Below are positions 49,555-58,343 of a DNA stretch of 64,000 bases, one piece after another. A program made the translations under genes and the position numbers. The notes beneath the pieces are model-generated. The model was not told where the DNA came from. It saw only the letters and a program-made list of their open reading frames with translations, and did no database searches. Position 1 is the stretch's first letter. Every line of letters starts with the position of its first letter. Source of the DNA: Cellulosimicrobium marinum (GTDB taxonomy: Bacteria > Actinomycetota > Actinomycetes > Actinomycetales > Cellulomonadaceae); contig NZ_JAJBZH010000002.1 of NCBI RefSeq assembly GCF_020551945.1, positions 372,001 to 436,000 on the forward strand. The letters run 5' to 3'.

Positions 49555-50532
49555 GTGACCTCAGCCGACACCCTCCTGGCGCCCGGCGCGCCCACCACTC
49601 CGGCGCCCGCGCCGGTGCCACCCCCCGCGACCGGGCGACGCAGGACCCTCGGCGCCCGCCGACGTCGCACCGCGCTCCTGTGGGCGCTGCTCCTCGCCGG
49701 GCCCAACCTCGCGCTGCTGCTCGTCTTCGTGTACCGGCCGCTGCTGCAGAGCTTCTACCTGTCGACCCTCCAGTGGAACCTCGGCTCGCCCGTCGCGCGG
49801 CCCATCGGGCTCGGCAACTACGTCGAGTGGGTCACCGCGCCGTCGACCCCGACCGTGGTGACCACGACGCTCGTGTTCACCGTCGCGACCGTCGGCGGGG
49901 CGATGGTCCTCGGGCTCGGGCTCGCGATCCTCCTCGACCGCCGCCTCGTGGGCCGCGGGTTCGCGCGCACGGTCGCGTTCGCGCCCTACGTGCTCTCCGG
50001 GTTCGCCGTCGGCATCCTCTGGCTGTTCATCTTCGACCCGCGCTACGGCCTGCTCCAGGAGCTCCTCGGGCTCGTCGGCCTGCCGTCCCCGCAGTGGTAC
50101 ACCGAACGTCCCTGGTCCCTCGTCATGACGATCGTGGTCTACCTGTGGAAGAACCTCGGCTACGTCGCCCTCATCTACCTCGCCGGCCTCCAGTCGGTCC
50201 CGAAGGACCTCAAGGACGCCGCCGCGCTCGACGGCGCGTCGTCGGCCCGCACGCTCCGCTCGATCGTGCTGCCGCTCCTCACGCCGACCACGTTCTTCCT
50301 CCTCGTGACGATGCTGCTCAGCTCGCTGCAGTCGTTCGACATCATCAAGGCGATGACGCAGGGCGGCCCGCTCGGCTCCACGACGACGCTCATGTACTCG
50401 ATCTACGAGGAGAGCTTCGTCAACGGCCGCGCGGGCTACGCGTCCGCCGTCGCGACCGTGCTGTTCCTCGTGCTGCTCGTGGTGACGGCGGTGCAGATGC
50501 GGTTCGTCCAGCGGAAGGTGCACTACTCATGA
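49555..50532 (+). CDS. ugpA: ABC sugar-type permease UgpA (glycerol-3-phosphate/GPD uptake)
   Basis: A 325-residue integral membrane permease with six helices, first gene of a four-gene operon. GTG 49555 starts it. The cytoplasmic EAA loop that contacts the ATPase is DAAALDGASSARTLRSIVLP. The hydrophobic start is LLWALLLAGPNLALLLVFVY. It pairs with UgpE to form the channel. The assignment to the ugp group rests mainly on the glycerophosphodiester phosphodiesterase at the operon end, since CUT1 permeases look alike. The operon has no ATPase, so a shared one (MsiK/UgpC type) must act. Confidence 0.85.
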   Translation: MTSADTLLAPGAPTTPAPAPVPPPATGRRRTLGARRRRTALLWALLLAGPNLALLLVFVYRPLLQSFYLSTLQWNLGSPVARPIGLGNYVEWVTAPSTPTVVTTTLVFTVATVGGAMVLGLGLAILLDRRLVGRGFARTVAFAPYVLSGFAVGILWLFIFDPRYGLLQELLGLVGLPSPQWYTERPWSLVMTIVVYLWKNLGYVALIYLAGLQSVPKDLKDAAALDGASSARTLRSIVLPLLTPTTFFLLVTMLLSSLQSFDIIKAMTQGGPLGSTTTLMYSIYEESFVNGRAGYASAVATVLFLVLLVVTAVQMRFVQRKVHYS

Positions 50533-51371
50533 GCGTCGCCACGTCCCGTCGTCCGCTCCGGCTGCCCGTCGGCAGCTACCTCGTCATGGCCCTCGCGACC
50601 GTGGCCCTCGGGCTCCCGCTCGTGTGGATGGCCCTCGCCAGCCTCAAGACGCCGGACGAGCTGTACCAGCTCCCGCTGCAGTGGCTCCCCGGGCAGGTGA
50701 ACCTCGACAATTACGCGCAGGCGGCCGAGTCGATCCCGCTCGGCCGGCTGCTCATGAACAGCGTCGGGCTGACGGTCGTCGGCGCCGGGCTCAAGGTCGT
50801 ACTCGGCCTGTGCTGCGCGTACGCGCTCGTGTTCCTCGACTTCCCGTTCAAGAAGGTCGTGTTCGGGCTGGTCATCGCGACGCTCATGATCCCGCCGCAG
50901 ATCACGATCATCCCCAACTACACCCTCGTCGCGAGCCTCGGCTGGCTCAACACGTACCAGGGCATCCTCGTCCCCGGCCTCGCGAGCGCGTTCGGCACGT
51001 TCCTCTTCCGCCAGCACTTCCTCACGCTGCCGCGCTCGATCCTCGAGGCCGCCGAGCTCGACGGCGCCGGCCACTGGCGCACGCTCTGGCGGTTCGTCGT
51101 GCCGATGAGCACCCCGACCGTCGCAGCCGTGGCGCTCGTGTCCGTCGTCACCGAGTGGAACGACTACCTGTGGCCGTTCCTCGTCGTCGACGACCCGGAC
51201 AAGATGACGCTGCCCGTCGGCCTCACCCTGCTGCAGAACATCGACGGGATGACGAACTGGGGCGTGCTGCTCGCCGCGACCGTCGTCGTGACCCTGCCGA
51301 TCCTCCTCGTCTTCCTCGTGCTGCAGCGCCGGCTCGTCGCCGGCCTCACCGCGGGAGCCGTCACCGGCTGA
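50529..51371 (+). CDS. ugpE: ABC sugar-type permease UgpE
   Basis: A 280-residue six-helix permease. ATG 50529 overlaps the ugpA stop by four bases (ATGA), giving coupled translation and equal amounts. The EAA loop is EAAELDGAGHWRTLWRFVVP. The periplasmic loops and SLKTPDELYQLPLQWLPGQV are as in MalG/UgpE proteins. It is the partner of the upstream permease. Confidence 0.87.
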   Translation: MSVATSRRPLRLPVGSYLVMALATVALGLPLVWMALASLKTPDELYQLPLQWLPGQVNLDNYAQAAESIPLGRLLMNSVGLTVVGAGLKVVLGLCCAYALVFLDFPFKKVVFGLVIATLMIPPQITIIPNYTLVASLGWLNTYQGILVPGLASAFGTFLFRQHFLTLPRSILEAAELDGAGHWRTLWRFVVPMSTPTVAAVALVSVVTEWNDYLWPFLVVDDPDKMTLPVGLTLLQNIDGMTNWGVLLAATVVVTLPILLVFLVLQRRLVAGLTAGAVTG

Positions 51372-51472
51372 CCCCGCCCCGGACCCGCGCCCGGCGTCGT
51401 CGGGCGCTCCCGCTCGGACCCCGAGCACCCGAACCGCGCACCGACCCCGGTGCACGACCCGAAGGAGCACCT

Positions 51473-52834
51473 GTGTCCCACCGTCCCGCCCGGCGCGCGT
51501 CGCGCCGGTACGCTGCCGCCGCGCTCACGGCCGTCGCCGCCCTCACCGTCACCGCGTGCGCGGGCCCGAGCGTCGGCTCGACCGGCGGCTCCGACGAGGC
51601 GAGCGACGAGGCGACCGACTGGTCGTCCGTCGAGCCGGCGTCCGAGATCACCTGGTGGAGCAACCACCCGGGCCAGTCGCAGGAGATCGAGCAGCAGATC
51701 ATCGACGCCTTCGAGGCCGAGACCGGCATCGGCGTGGAGCTCGTCACCGCCGGCGCGAACTACGACGAGGTAGCCCAGCGCTTCCAGGCCGCGTCGCAGA
51801 CCGACGAGATGCCCGACGTCGTCATCGCCTCCGACGTCTGGTGGTTCCGCTACCACCTCAACGACCAGATCCTGCCGCTCGACGACGTCCTGGAGCACCT
51901 CGACGCCGACGCGGAGGACTTCCAGCCCGCGCTCTACGCCGACTACGAGTACGAGGACCAGCACTGGGCCGTGCCGTACGCGCGCTCGACGCCGCTGTTC
52001 TACTACAACAAGGACCTGTGGACCGCCGCCGGCCTGCCCGACCGCGGCCCCGAGACGTGGGCCGAGCTCGAGGAGTGGGACGCGTCGCTGAGCACCCAGG
52101 TGCCCGAGGGCGGCTCGACGTTCGGCCTCTCCACCGGCCCGTCCTGGGGCGCGTGGTGGTTCGAGAACATGATCTGGGGCCAGGGCGGGGCGTACTCCGA
52201 CGGCTTCGACCTCACCCTCGACACCGAGGAGTCGGTCGCGGGCGGCCAGTTCCTCCACGACCTGTTCCACGACTCGGGTGTCGCGACGCTCTCCGCCGAC
52301 GACGCGATGGCGGACTTCGCCTCCGGGCTCATCGCCTCGACGATCGGGTCGACCGGCTCGCTCAAGGGCGCGCTCGACGCGGCCCCGTTCGAGGTCGGCA
52401 CGGCCTACCTGCCCGACGGCCCGCAGGGCGGCGGCACGCCGACCGGCGGCACCGGCGTCGCGATCTCCTCGTCGAGCACGCCCGAGGAGCAGCTCGCGGC
52501 CGCGATGTTCCTCGAGTTCCTCACGAGCACCGAGAACACGGCGACCTTCTCCCAGGGCACCGGGTACATGCCCGTGCGGACCTCCGCGGTCGAGAGCGAC
52601 ACCATGACGGCGATCTACGAGCAGACGCCGCAGTTCCGCACCGCCGTCGACCAGCTCGCCGACAAGGCGCGCATCCAGGACGACGTGCGCGTGTTCGTCC
52701 CCGGAGCCGACGCCCTCCTCAACGACGCGATCGAGCAGATCGTCATCGAGGGCACCGACCCGGCCGCAGCCTTCGAGTCGATCGCGCCGCAGATCGAGCG
52801 CGCGTACGAGGAGAACGTGGAGCCGTACCTGTGA
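51473..52834 (+). CDS. ugpB: Solute-binding lipoprotein UgpB
   Basis: A 453-residue extracellular binding lipoprotein that delivers substrate to UgpAE. GTG 51473 follows GAAGGAGCACCT. The lipobox is LTVTAC. The fold is a two-lobe binding protein with EITWWSNHPGQSQEIEQQII, MPDVVIASDVWWFRYHLNDQ, YARSTPLFYYNKDLW and GTGYMPVRTSAVES. UgpB-type proteins share the double-Trp (ITWWSNH) and GxxYxPVR features, which favour glycerol-3-phosphate or a glycerophosphodiester as ligand. Its gene is 101 bases after ugpE. Confidence 0.85.
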   Translation: MSHRPARRASRRYAAAALTAVAALTVTACAGPSVGSTGGSDEASDEATDWSSVEPASEITWWSNHPGQSQEIEQQIIDAFEAETGIGVELVTAGANYDEVAQRFQAASQTDEMPDVVIASDVWWFRYHLNDQILPLDDVLEHLDADAEDFQPALYADYEYEDQHWAVPYARSTPLFYYNKDLWTAAGLPDRGPETWAELEEWDASLSTQVPEGGSTFGLSTGPSWGAWWFENMIWGQGGAYSDGFDLTLDTEESVAGGQFLHDLFHDSGVATLSADDAMADFASGLIASTIGSTGSLKGALDAAPFEVGTAYLPDGPQGGGTPTGGTGVAISSSSTPEEQLAAAMFLEFLTSTENTATFSQGTGYMPVRTSAVESDTMTAIYEQTPQFRTAVDQLADKARIQDDVRVFVPGADALLNDAIEQIVIEGTDPAAAFESIAPQIERAYEENVEPYL

Positions 52835-53589
52835 GCCGGCCCCGCGTCGTCGCGCATCGCGGCAACAGCGCGGTCGCCCCGCAGAACACCCTCGCCGCCT
52901 TCGAGGCGGCGTGGCGGGCGGGCGCGGACAGCATCGAGATCGACGTGCAGCTCACCGGCGACGGCGAGGTCGTCGTCATCCACGACGACACCGTGGACGC
53001 CACGACGGACGGCACGGGCGCGCTCGCGGGGCTCGGTCTCGCGGACGTGCGCGCGCTCGACGCGGGCTCGTGGTTCTCGCCCGCGTTCGCGGGGCAGCGC
53101 GTCCCGACGTTCGCCGAGGTGGTCGACCTCCTGCTCTCCCGGCCCGGCGTCGACCTGCTGCTCGAGGTGAAGGGGTCGTGGACCACGGAGCAGGTGCGCA
53201 AGGTCACCGAGCCGCTGCGGGCGGCCGGGCTGACCGACCGGGTGATCGGGCAGAGCTTCTGGCCCGAGACCGTCGCCGCGCTCGCCGAGGCCGACCCGGA
53301 GCTGCGTCGCGGACTGCTGGTGGTGGAGGTCGGCGACGACCTGCTCGACCGCTGCGCCGAGCTCGGCGTCGTGACGTGCAACCCGGTCGGCACCCTGCTC
53401 GTCGAGCAGCCCGACCTGGTCGACCGTCTGCACGCCGCCGGCCTCCAGGTCACGGTGTGGACCCTGAACGAGCCGGAGCACTGGGACGCCGCCGTGCGCC
53501 TCGGCGTCGACGGCGTGATCACCGACCGGCCGGACCGGCTCGCGGGCTGGATCGCCGCCCGGGCCGGGGCGCTCGTCCCCACCGCCTGA
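52831..53589 (+). CDS. ugpQ: Glycerophosphodiester phosphodiesterase UgpQ
   Basis: A 252-residue cytoplasmic enzyme that cleaves glycerophosphodiesters to glycerol-3-phosphate and an alcohol. GTG 52831 overlaps the ugpB stop by four bases (GTGA). The catalytic motifs are VVAHRGNSAVAPQNTLAAFE (His-Arg-Gly, Asn), ADSIEIDVQLTGDGEVVVIHDDTVDATT (read as EIDV and HDDTVD, metal-binding Glu and Asp with the second His) and LLLEVKGS (Glu, Lys). It completes the uptake-and-hydrolysis pathway. Confidence 0.9.
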   Translation: MSRPRVVAHRGNSAVAPQNTLAAFEAAWRAGADSIEIDVQLTGDGEVVVIHDDTVDATTDGTGALAGLGLADVRALDAGSWFSPAFAGQRVPTFAEVVDLLLSRPGVDLLLEVKGSWTTEQVRKVTEPLRAAGLTDRVIGQSFWPETVAALAEADPELRRGLLVVEVGDDLLDRCAELGVVTCNPVGTLLVEQPDLVDRLHAAGLQVTVWTLNEPEHWDAAVRLGVDGVITDRPDRLAGWIAARAGALVPTA

Positions 53590-53600
53590 CGACCGACGAC

Positions 53601-53632
53601 GACGGCGTCGCCCCACGAGGGGCGGCGCCGTC
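53601..53632 (+). terminator. 14-bp hairpin after ugpQ
   Basis: GACGGCGTCGCCCC (53601-53614) pairs with GGGGCGGCGCCGTC (53619-53632) around ACGA with one mismatch, 11 bases after the stop codon. It should end the ugp transcript. Confidence 0.75.
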
Positions 53633-53717
53633 ACCGTCGGGCACGGCGTCCGGCTGGCGTCGTGCCCGACGTCGGGCCACGGTGGACCCGGACGGACCGC
53701 CGACGGAAGGACAGCTC

Positions 53718-54380
53718 ATGAAGGTCGTCGTCATCGGAGCGCACGGCAAGGTGGGCCGCGTGCTCCTGCCGATCCTCGCCGAGCACGGGGACGAGGTCGC
53801 CGGGGTCGTCCGGCGGGAGGAGCAGCTGCCGCTCGTGCGCGACCTCGGCGGCGAACCGGTGCTCCTCGACGTCGAGCACGCGTCGACCGAGCAGATCGCC
53901 GACGCCGTGCGCGGGTACGACGCCGTCGTGTGGACCGCGGGCGCGGGCGGCGGGGACCGCGACCGCACCTACGCCGTCGACCGGGACGCCGCCGTCCGGG
54001 CGGTCGACGCCGCGACGTCCGCCGGGGTCGGCCGGTTCGTCCTCGTCTCCTGGATCGGGTCGGTGCCCGACCACGGGGTCCCGGAGGACTCGTCGTTCTT
54101 CGCCTACGCCGACGCGAAGCTCGCGGCCGACGACCACCTGCGCGCCACCGACCTGGAGTGGACCGTCCTCGGACCGGGCACGCTCACCGACGACGCCCCC
54201 ACCGGCGCCGTCGACGTGCTCGCGGAGGACGCCGAGACCCCGCAGGGCGCGGCGTCGCAGGTGTCGCGCGCGGACGTCGCGATGGTCGTCGCGCAGACGC
54301 TCCGCACGCCCGCGACCGTGGGCCGCTTCGTCCGGTTCACCGCCGGGGACGCGCCGATCCTCGAGGCGCTCGACCGGTAG
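53718..54380 (+). CDS. NAD(P)-binding SDR-like protein (atypical)
   Basis: A 220-residue NAD(P)H-binding protein. ATG 53718 follows GACGGAAGGACAGCTC. The Rossmann signature is KVVVIGAHGKVGRVLLPILA (GxxGxxG), and the family pattern continues with VRGYDAVVWTAGAGGGDRDR and FVLVSWIGSVPD. There is no Tyr-x-x-x-Lys pair at the usual SDR place (FFAYADAKLAADD has Tyr-Ala-Asp-Ala-Lys), so it is an atypical SDR of the YwnB/YhfK type, probably a regulator or redox sensor. Confidence 0.87.
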   Translation: MKVVVIGAHGKVGRVLLPILAEHGDEVAGVVRREEQLPLVRDLGGEPVLLDVEHASTEQIADAVRGYDAVVWTAGAGGGDRDRTYAVDRDAAVRAVDAATSAGVGRFVLVSWIGSVPDHGVPEDSSFFAYADAKLAADDHLRATDLEWTVLGPGTLTDDAPTGAVDVLAEDAETPQGAASQVSRADVAMVVAQTLRTPATVGRFVRFTAGDAPILEALDR

Positions 54381-54389
54381 GACCACGCG

Positions 54390-54447
54390 CCGAACCCCGG
54401 GTCGTTCGGCAGGAACGGTGCGTCCTGCCGAACGACCCGGGGTTCGG
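54390..54447. terminator. Perfect 25-bp hairpin between convergent genes
   Basis: Arms 54390-54414 and 54423-54447 (beginning CCGAACCCCGGGTCGTTCGG) pair perfectly around an 8-base loop. It lies between the SDR-like gene and the aminopeptidase gene, ten bases after one stop and ten before the other. It is not of the H1 sequence family. Confidence 0.8.
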
Positions 54448-54457
54448 CGGCCTCAGG

Positions 54458-56227
54458 TCAGCCGCAGGTGATCGCGTCGAACGGCACCTCGTACACCTGG
54501 TGGCGGGGGTCGCCGTCGTTCCACACGTACGCGCTGACCGTCGCCGTGCCGGCCTCCACCGACGCGGCACGCGTGTTGAACGCCTGGTAGGCGTTGGAGC
54601 CCGACGCCTCCTTCGTGAACTTCTTCTCCCCGAACGCCGTCCTGATCCGGACGTCCGCCCAGCCCGTCTCGTCGTTCGTCGCCCGCACCGCCACGTACGC
54701 CGTGCCGTTCAGGCACCGCGCCTGCGCCGTGAGGTTCGTCAGCTCCGGGTTCCCGGCGCCGTTCACCGCGAACGTGTCGTCCGCGAGCGCCGCGACCGCG
54801 TGCCCGATCGCGCGCGACATGATGTCGAGCGCGGTGGGGTCGACGTTGTCGATCGTGTCCTGCGGCGAGTGGTAGTTCGGGTCGTAGAAGATGCCCTCCG
54901 TGCCGCCGAACAGCGCGACCTCCTCGGCGGTCTTCGAGCCGTCCGCACCGGTGAACAGGCCCGACGCGGGGACGCCGTTGGCGATGAACGCCTGGTAGTC
55001 CGAGCGGCCCGAGAACTGGGTGTCGACCCACGGCTGGTCGATCGAGTCGAAGTAGTCGGTGAAGACGTCCTCCGTCTGGGCCGACCCCTCGGGGATCGGC
55101 ACGCCCGCGGGCGGCGGGTACGTCGACTGGTCGGCGTCGTACACGCCGATGATGTAGTTCGGCGACCCCACCATGTCGAAGTTCAGGTAGGTCGCGATGT
55201 CGTCGAGCGCGGCGGGGTCGTTCGCGGCGAGGTCGTCGACGTAGTGCGTCGACCCGATCAGCCCGACCTCCTCCGCGCCCCACCACGCGAAGCGCACCGC
55301 GTTGTCCGGCCAGCCGTCGGCCTCCGCGGCCGCCGCGAGCTGGACCGCGACCTCGAGGATCGCCATCGACCCCGACCCGTTGTCGTTGATGCCCGCGCCG
55401 TCCTCGACGCTGTCGAGGTGCGCACCCGCCATGACGACGTTGTTCGCCCGCCCGCCCGGCGTCTGCGCGAGGACGTTGAACGTCTCGAACTCCTCGACGT
55501 GCGACTGGTAGTCGTACGTGGCCTCGGGCGTCGCGCCACCCGCGAGGGCCGCGAGGACCTCCTGCCCGGCGGCCTGCGTGATGCCGACCGTCGGGGCCCA
55601 CGCGGGGCTCTCCGCGCCGAGCGTCGGGTTCAGGGCGCCGTTCGTGTTGTTGTAGAGGACGACGGCGGCCGCACCCGCGCCCGCGGCGACCTGCACCTTC
55701 TGGGCGAACGGGCACGAGCCACGGCTCACGAGCGCGACCGCGCCGTCGGCGTCCACCCCGTCCCAGTCCGCGGCGACGCACCCGTGCCGCAGGGCGTCGA
55801 CGGGCTGCACGACCGGGCCGGTCACGCCGTCGTCCGGGGTGTCGGGGGCGAACTCCGCCGGGTACACGTCCTCCGTCACCTCGACGCCCGCGACGGTGAG
55901 CGAGAGGTCGTCCACCACGAGGTCCTCGAAGGTGAAGTACTGCCGCTCGGGCGTGTACCCCGCCGCGGTCAGGGCGTCCTCGACGTACTGCGCGCTCGCC
56001 TCGTACCCCGGCGTCTCCAGGGCACGGTTGCCGCCGTTCGCGTCGGCGATGCCCTGCAGGTCCACCAGACGGTCCATGACCGCGTCACCGGTGACGAGGT
56101 CCTCGAGGGGGAGCGGGTCGGCGGCGCTGCGGACGGCTCCGGGTGCTGCACCCACGGGTGCGGCGGTCATGACGGCGAGCACGAGGCTCGCGGCGGCTGC
56201 GGACGGGACGAACGAACGTGGTCTCAC
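54458..56227 (-). CDS. Secreted M28 aminopeptidase with PA domain and shared C-terminal module
   Basis: A 589-residue exported zinc aminopeptidase. GTG at 56225-56227 follows GAGGAGGATGC. The signal (AAAASLVLAVMTAAPVGAAP) is followed by a propeptide, a protease-associated domain (about 140-235, CPFAQKVQVAAGAGAAAVVL) and the M28 catalytic domain (about 240-490): AGAHLDSVEDGAGINDNGSG (His, Asp), WWGAEEVGLIGS (Glu-Glu), NFDMVGSPN (Asp) and YHSPQDTIDN (His). The last 95 residues (ELTNLTAQARCLNGTAYVAV to DAITCG) are the module shared with the phosphatase at 42163. Streptomyces leucine aminopeptidases lack such a tail. Confidence 0.93.
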   Translation of the reverse strand: MRPRSFVPSAAAASLVLAVMTAAPVGAAPGAVRSAADPLPLEDLVTGDAVMDRLVDLQGIADANGGNRALETPGYEASAQYVEDALTAAGYTPERQYFTFEDLVVDDLSLTVAGVEVTEDVYPAEFAPDTPDDGVTGPVVQPVDALRHGCVAADWDGVDADGAVALVSRGSCPFAQKVQVAAGAGAAAVVLYNNTNGALNPTLGAESPAWAPTVGITQAAGQEVLAALAGGATPEATYDYQSHVEEFETFNVLAQTPGGRANNVVMAGAHLDSVEDGAGINDNGSGSMAILEVAVQLAAAAEADGWPDNAVRFAWWGAEEVGLIGSTHYVDDLAANDPAALDDIATYLNFDMVGSPNYIIGVYDADQSTYPPPAGVPIPEGSAQTEDVFTDYFDSIDQPWVDTQFSGRSDYQAFIANGVPASGLFTGADGSKTAEEVALFGGTEGIFYDPNYHSPQDTIDNVDPTALDIMSRAIGHAVAALADDTFAVNGAGNPELTNLTAQARCLNGTAYVAVRATNDETGWADVRIRTAFGEKKFTKEASGSNAYQAFNTRAASVEAGTATVSAYVWNDGDPRHQVYEVPFDAITCG

Positions 56228-56360
56228 GCATCCTCCTCGGCAGTGGCCCCCGCCGGCCCTCCCGGTGGTGGCGGGAGCAGCCGAGTCGCACACGAGACGC
56301 GACGCTGCGAAGACCCGTGTGGAGGTGAGCCTAGGCGCCCGGGGGCAGACCGTCGAGAGG

Positions 56361-56816
56361 TCAGGGGCAGAGGCGGGCTTCCGGGGCGGCGGCAAGGACG
56401 ACCTCGGCGGACGCGAGCACGAACGTGCCCGCCGCGGGGTTCGTCGAGCACACGGTCCACCGGGGCGCCGTCGTGCGCAGCGTCGTCCCGTGGCGCGCGT
56501 CGACGAGGCGGACGTGCGTCGCGCCTGCGCGGTCGAGCGTGCGGCGCGCCTCGGCGACGGGGCGTTCGGCGAGCCGGGGCATCGACAGTCCCGGCTCGAT
56601 GGTGACGCCGACGTCGATCCCCGCGGACCCGCCGTGCCCGGGCGGGTCGGCCGGACCGGTGGACGGCTCGGCGGTGGGCGACGTGGTGCTCGTCGGGCCG
56701 GGCGTCGGTCCGGCGGTCGGCGACCCCGGGTCGCCGGGGACCTTGCAGGCCCCGAGCAGGCTGAGGGTGACGACGGTCGTCACGACCGCTCCGCCACGAC
56801 GCACGACGTACCGCAC
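56361..56816 (-). CDS. PASTA-like lipoprotein
   Basis: A 151-residue lipoprotein. GTG at 56814-56816 follows GGGGGGCAGC. The lipobox is LSLLGAC, followed by a Pro/Thr/Ser linker (PGSPTAGPTPGPTSTTSPTA). The C-terminal 75 residues read LSMPRLAERPVAEARRTLDR, then TTAPRWTVCSTNPAAGTFVL, which fits the PASTA fold (helix then strands) that binds cell-wall fragments. The two cysteines (TVCST and the final RLCP) could bridge. The role is unknown. Confidence 0.7.
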   Translation of the reverse strand: MRYVVRRGGAVVTTVVTLSLLGACKVPGDPGSPTAGPTPGPTSTTSPTAEPSTGPADPPGHGGSAGIDVGVTIEPGLSMPRLAERPVAEARRTLDRAGATHVRLVDARHGTTLRTTAPRWTVCSTNPAAGTFVLASAEVVLAAAPEARLCP

Positions 56817-56912
56817 GTGCTGCCCCCCGATCGTCGGGCGCGACCCCCTGTCGCGCCGTCCTCGCCGAGCCTACGACACGGACCGCGCACGCGGGCGTCC
56901 ACGTCGGTGGGT

Positions 56913-58229
56913 TCAGGGGGACTCGTCCGCGATGTCGGAATGATTCGCCCCGGCAATCTTCTTGGGGGGCCGGATGGTCGGCACGTCACCCACGATCGGG
57001 ATGGGTCGGCGGTGGAACGGGAACCCGTACCGCGTCACCAGTCCCGCGAGCGTCGTGAGCCGGTTGCGGGGCCCGATCAGCCCCATGATGTGGACGAACA
57101 GCCACGCGAGCCACGCCACCCCGCGCGTCAGGCGCACCCGCCCCACGACCTCCGCGACGGCCGCACGACGACCGATGACGGCCATGGTGCCCTTGTCGAA
57201 ATAGCGCAGGGCCGTCGTCGGGCGGCCCGCGACGAGAGCGCGCACGTTGCGCCCGACCTGCGCACCGGACTGGATCGCCGGCTGCGCGAGCTGCGGCAGG
57301 CCCGCGGGGGAGACGGCGATGTCGCCCGCCGCGAACACCCCGGGCAGGCCCTCGACCTGCAGGTCGTCGCCGACGACGACGCGCCCGCCCTCCCCGCGCG
57401 GCAACCCCCAGTCGTCGACCTCCTCGTGCGGGTGCACCCCCGCCGACCAGATCGTCAGGTCCGAGCGGATACGCGTGCCGTCCGTCAGCACCACGGCGTC
57501 CGGCAGGACCTCCGAGACACCGGCACCCAGATGCAGCCCGACGTGCCGCCGGCGCAGCTCGTCCGCGGCGTACCGGCGCAGCGCCGGGTGGAACGTCTTG
57601 AGCACCTCCGGCCCGCGCTGGACGATCTTCACCTCGAACGCGTCACCGTGGATCTCGGGGTACGACGGCCGCAGCCCCGCCGTCCGCAGCTCGGCGAGCG
57701 CACCCGCGACCTCGACGCCCGTCGCGCCGCCCCCCACGACGACGACACGCAGCCCGTCGTCCGTGCCCGGCGTGGAGGCCGCCTTCTCCAGACGGATGAA
57801 CAACGTGTCACGGATGCGCATCGCCTGGGACCGCGAGTACATCGGGAACGAGTTCTCCTTGGCGCCCGGCGTGCCGAAGAAGTTCGCCGAGACACCGTTG
57901 GCGAGCACGAGGTAGTCGTAGTCCACCCACTCGTCGTTGAGCAGACGGATCCGGCGGTTCTCGTGGTCGACGCCGACGAGGTGCTCGTGCACGACCCGCA
58001 CGTTCTTCTGCCTCAGGCGCAGCCCCCGCAGGAAGTAGGTGACGTCACCGGGATTCAGGCCACCCGTCGCGACCTGGTACAGCAGCGGCTGGAACGTGTT
58101 GTAGACGCGCCGGTCCACGAGCGTGATCCGCACGGGGTCCTTCGCGAGCTCCTTCACGACGGCGAGACCGGCGAACCCCGCACCGACCACCACGACGTGG
58201 GGCAGGGCGGGCGGCGTGGGGTCGGGCAC
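56913..58229 (-). CDS. ndh: Type II NADH dehydrogenase (NDH-2)
   Basis: A 438-residue membrane-associated flavoprotein passing electrons from NADH to menaquinone without pumping protons. FAD and NADH sites are VVVVGAGFAGLAVVKELAKD and RVVVVGGGATGVEVAGALAE. Quinone-site motifs are LPQLAQPAIQSGAQVGRNVR (A-Q-P-x-x-Q) and GVFAAGDIAVSPAG binds FAD. C-terminal helices (GVAWLAWLFVHIMGLIGPRN) attach it to the membrane. GTG at 58227-58229 with a weak ribosome site (GGCGGC). Confidence 0.93.
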   Translation of the reverse strand: MPDPTPPALPHVVVVGAGFAGLAVVKELAKDPVRITLVDRRVYNTFQPLLYQVATGGLNPGDVTYFLRGLRLRQKNVRVVHEHLVGVDHENRRIRLLNDEWVDYDYLVLANGVSANFFGTPGAKENSFPMYSRSQAMRIRDTLFIRLEKAASTPGTDDGLRVVVVGGGATGVEVAGALAELRTAGLRPSYPEIHGDAFEVKIVQRGPEVLKTFHPALRRYAADELRRRHVGLHLGAGVSEVLPDAVVLTDGTRIRSDLTIWSAGVHPHEEVDDWGLPRGEGGRVVVGDDLQVEGLPGVFAAGDIAVSPAGLPQLAQPAIQSGAQVGRNVRALVAGRPTTALRYFDKGTMAVIGRRAAVAEVVGRVRLTRGVAWLAWLFVHIMGLIGPRNRLTTLAGLVTRYGFPFHRRPIPIVGDVPTIRPPKKIAGANHSDIADESP

Positions 58230-58274
58230 GCCGCCAGGTTACCGGCGGGCCGTGCGGCTGGCGCGGTGGTGGGT

Positions 58275-58337
58275 GAGGGAGGACCGTGGTTGCGCGAGGG
58301 AGAACCGGGGTTGGCCGAGGGAGAACCGTGGTCGTGA
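58275..58337. repeat. Three 21-bp tandem repeats (GAGGGAGAACCGTGGTT type)
   Basis: Units begin at 58275, 58296 and 58317 and share the core GAGGGAGAACCG. They match the array at 14045 and, like it, are directly followed by the palindromic element. Confidence 0.85.
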
Positions 58338-58343
58338 CGAGCG

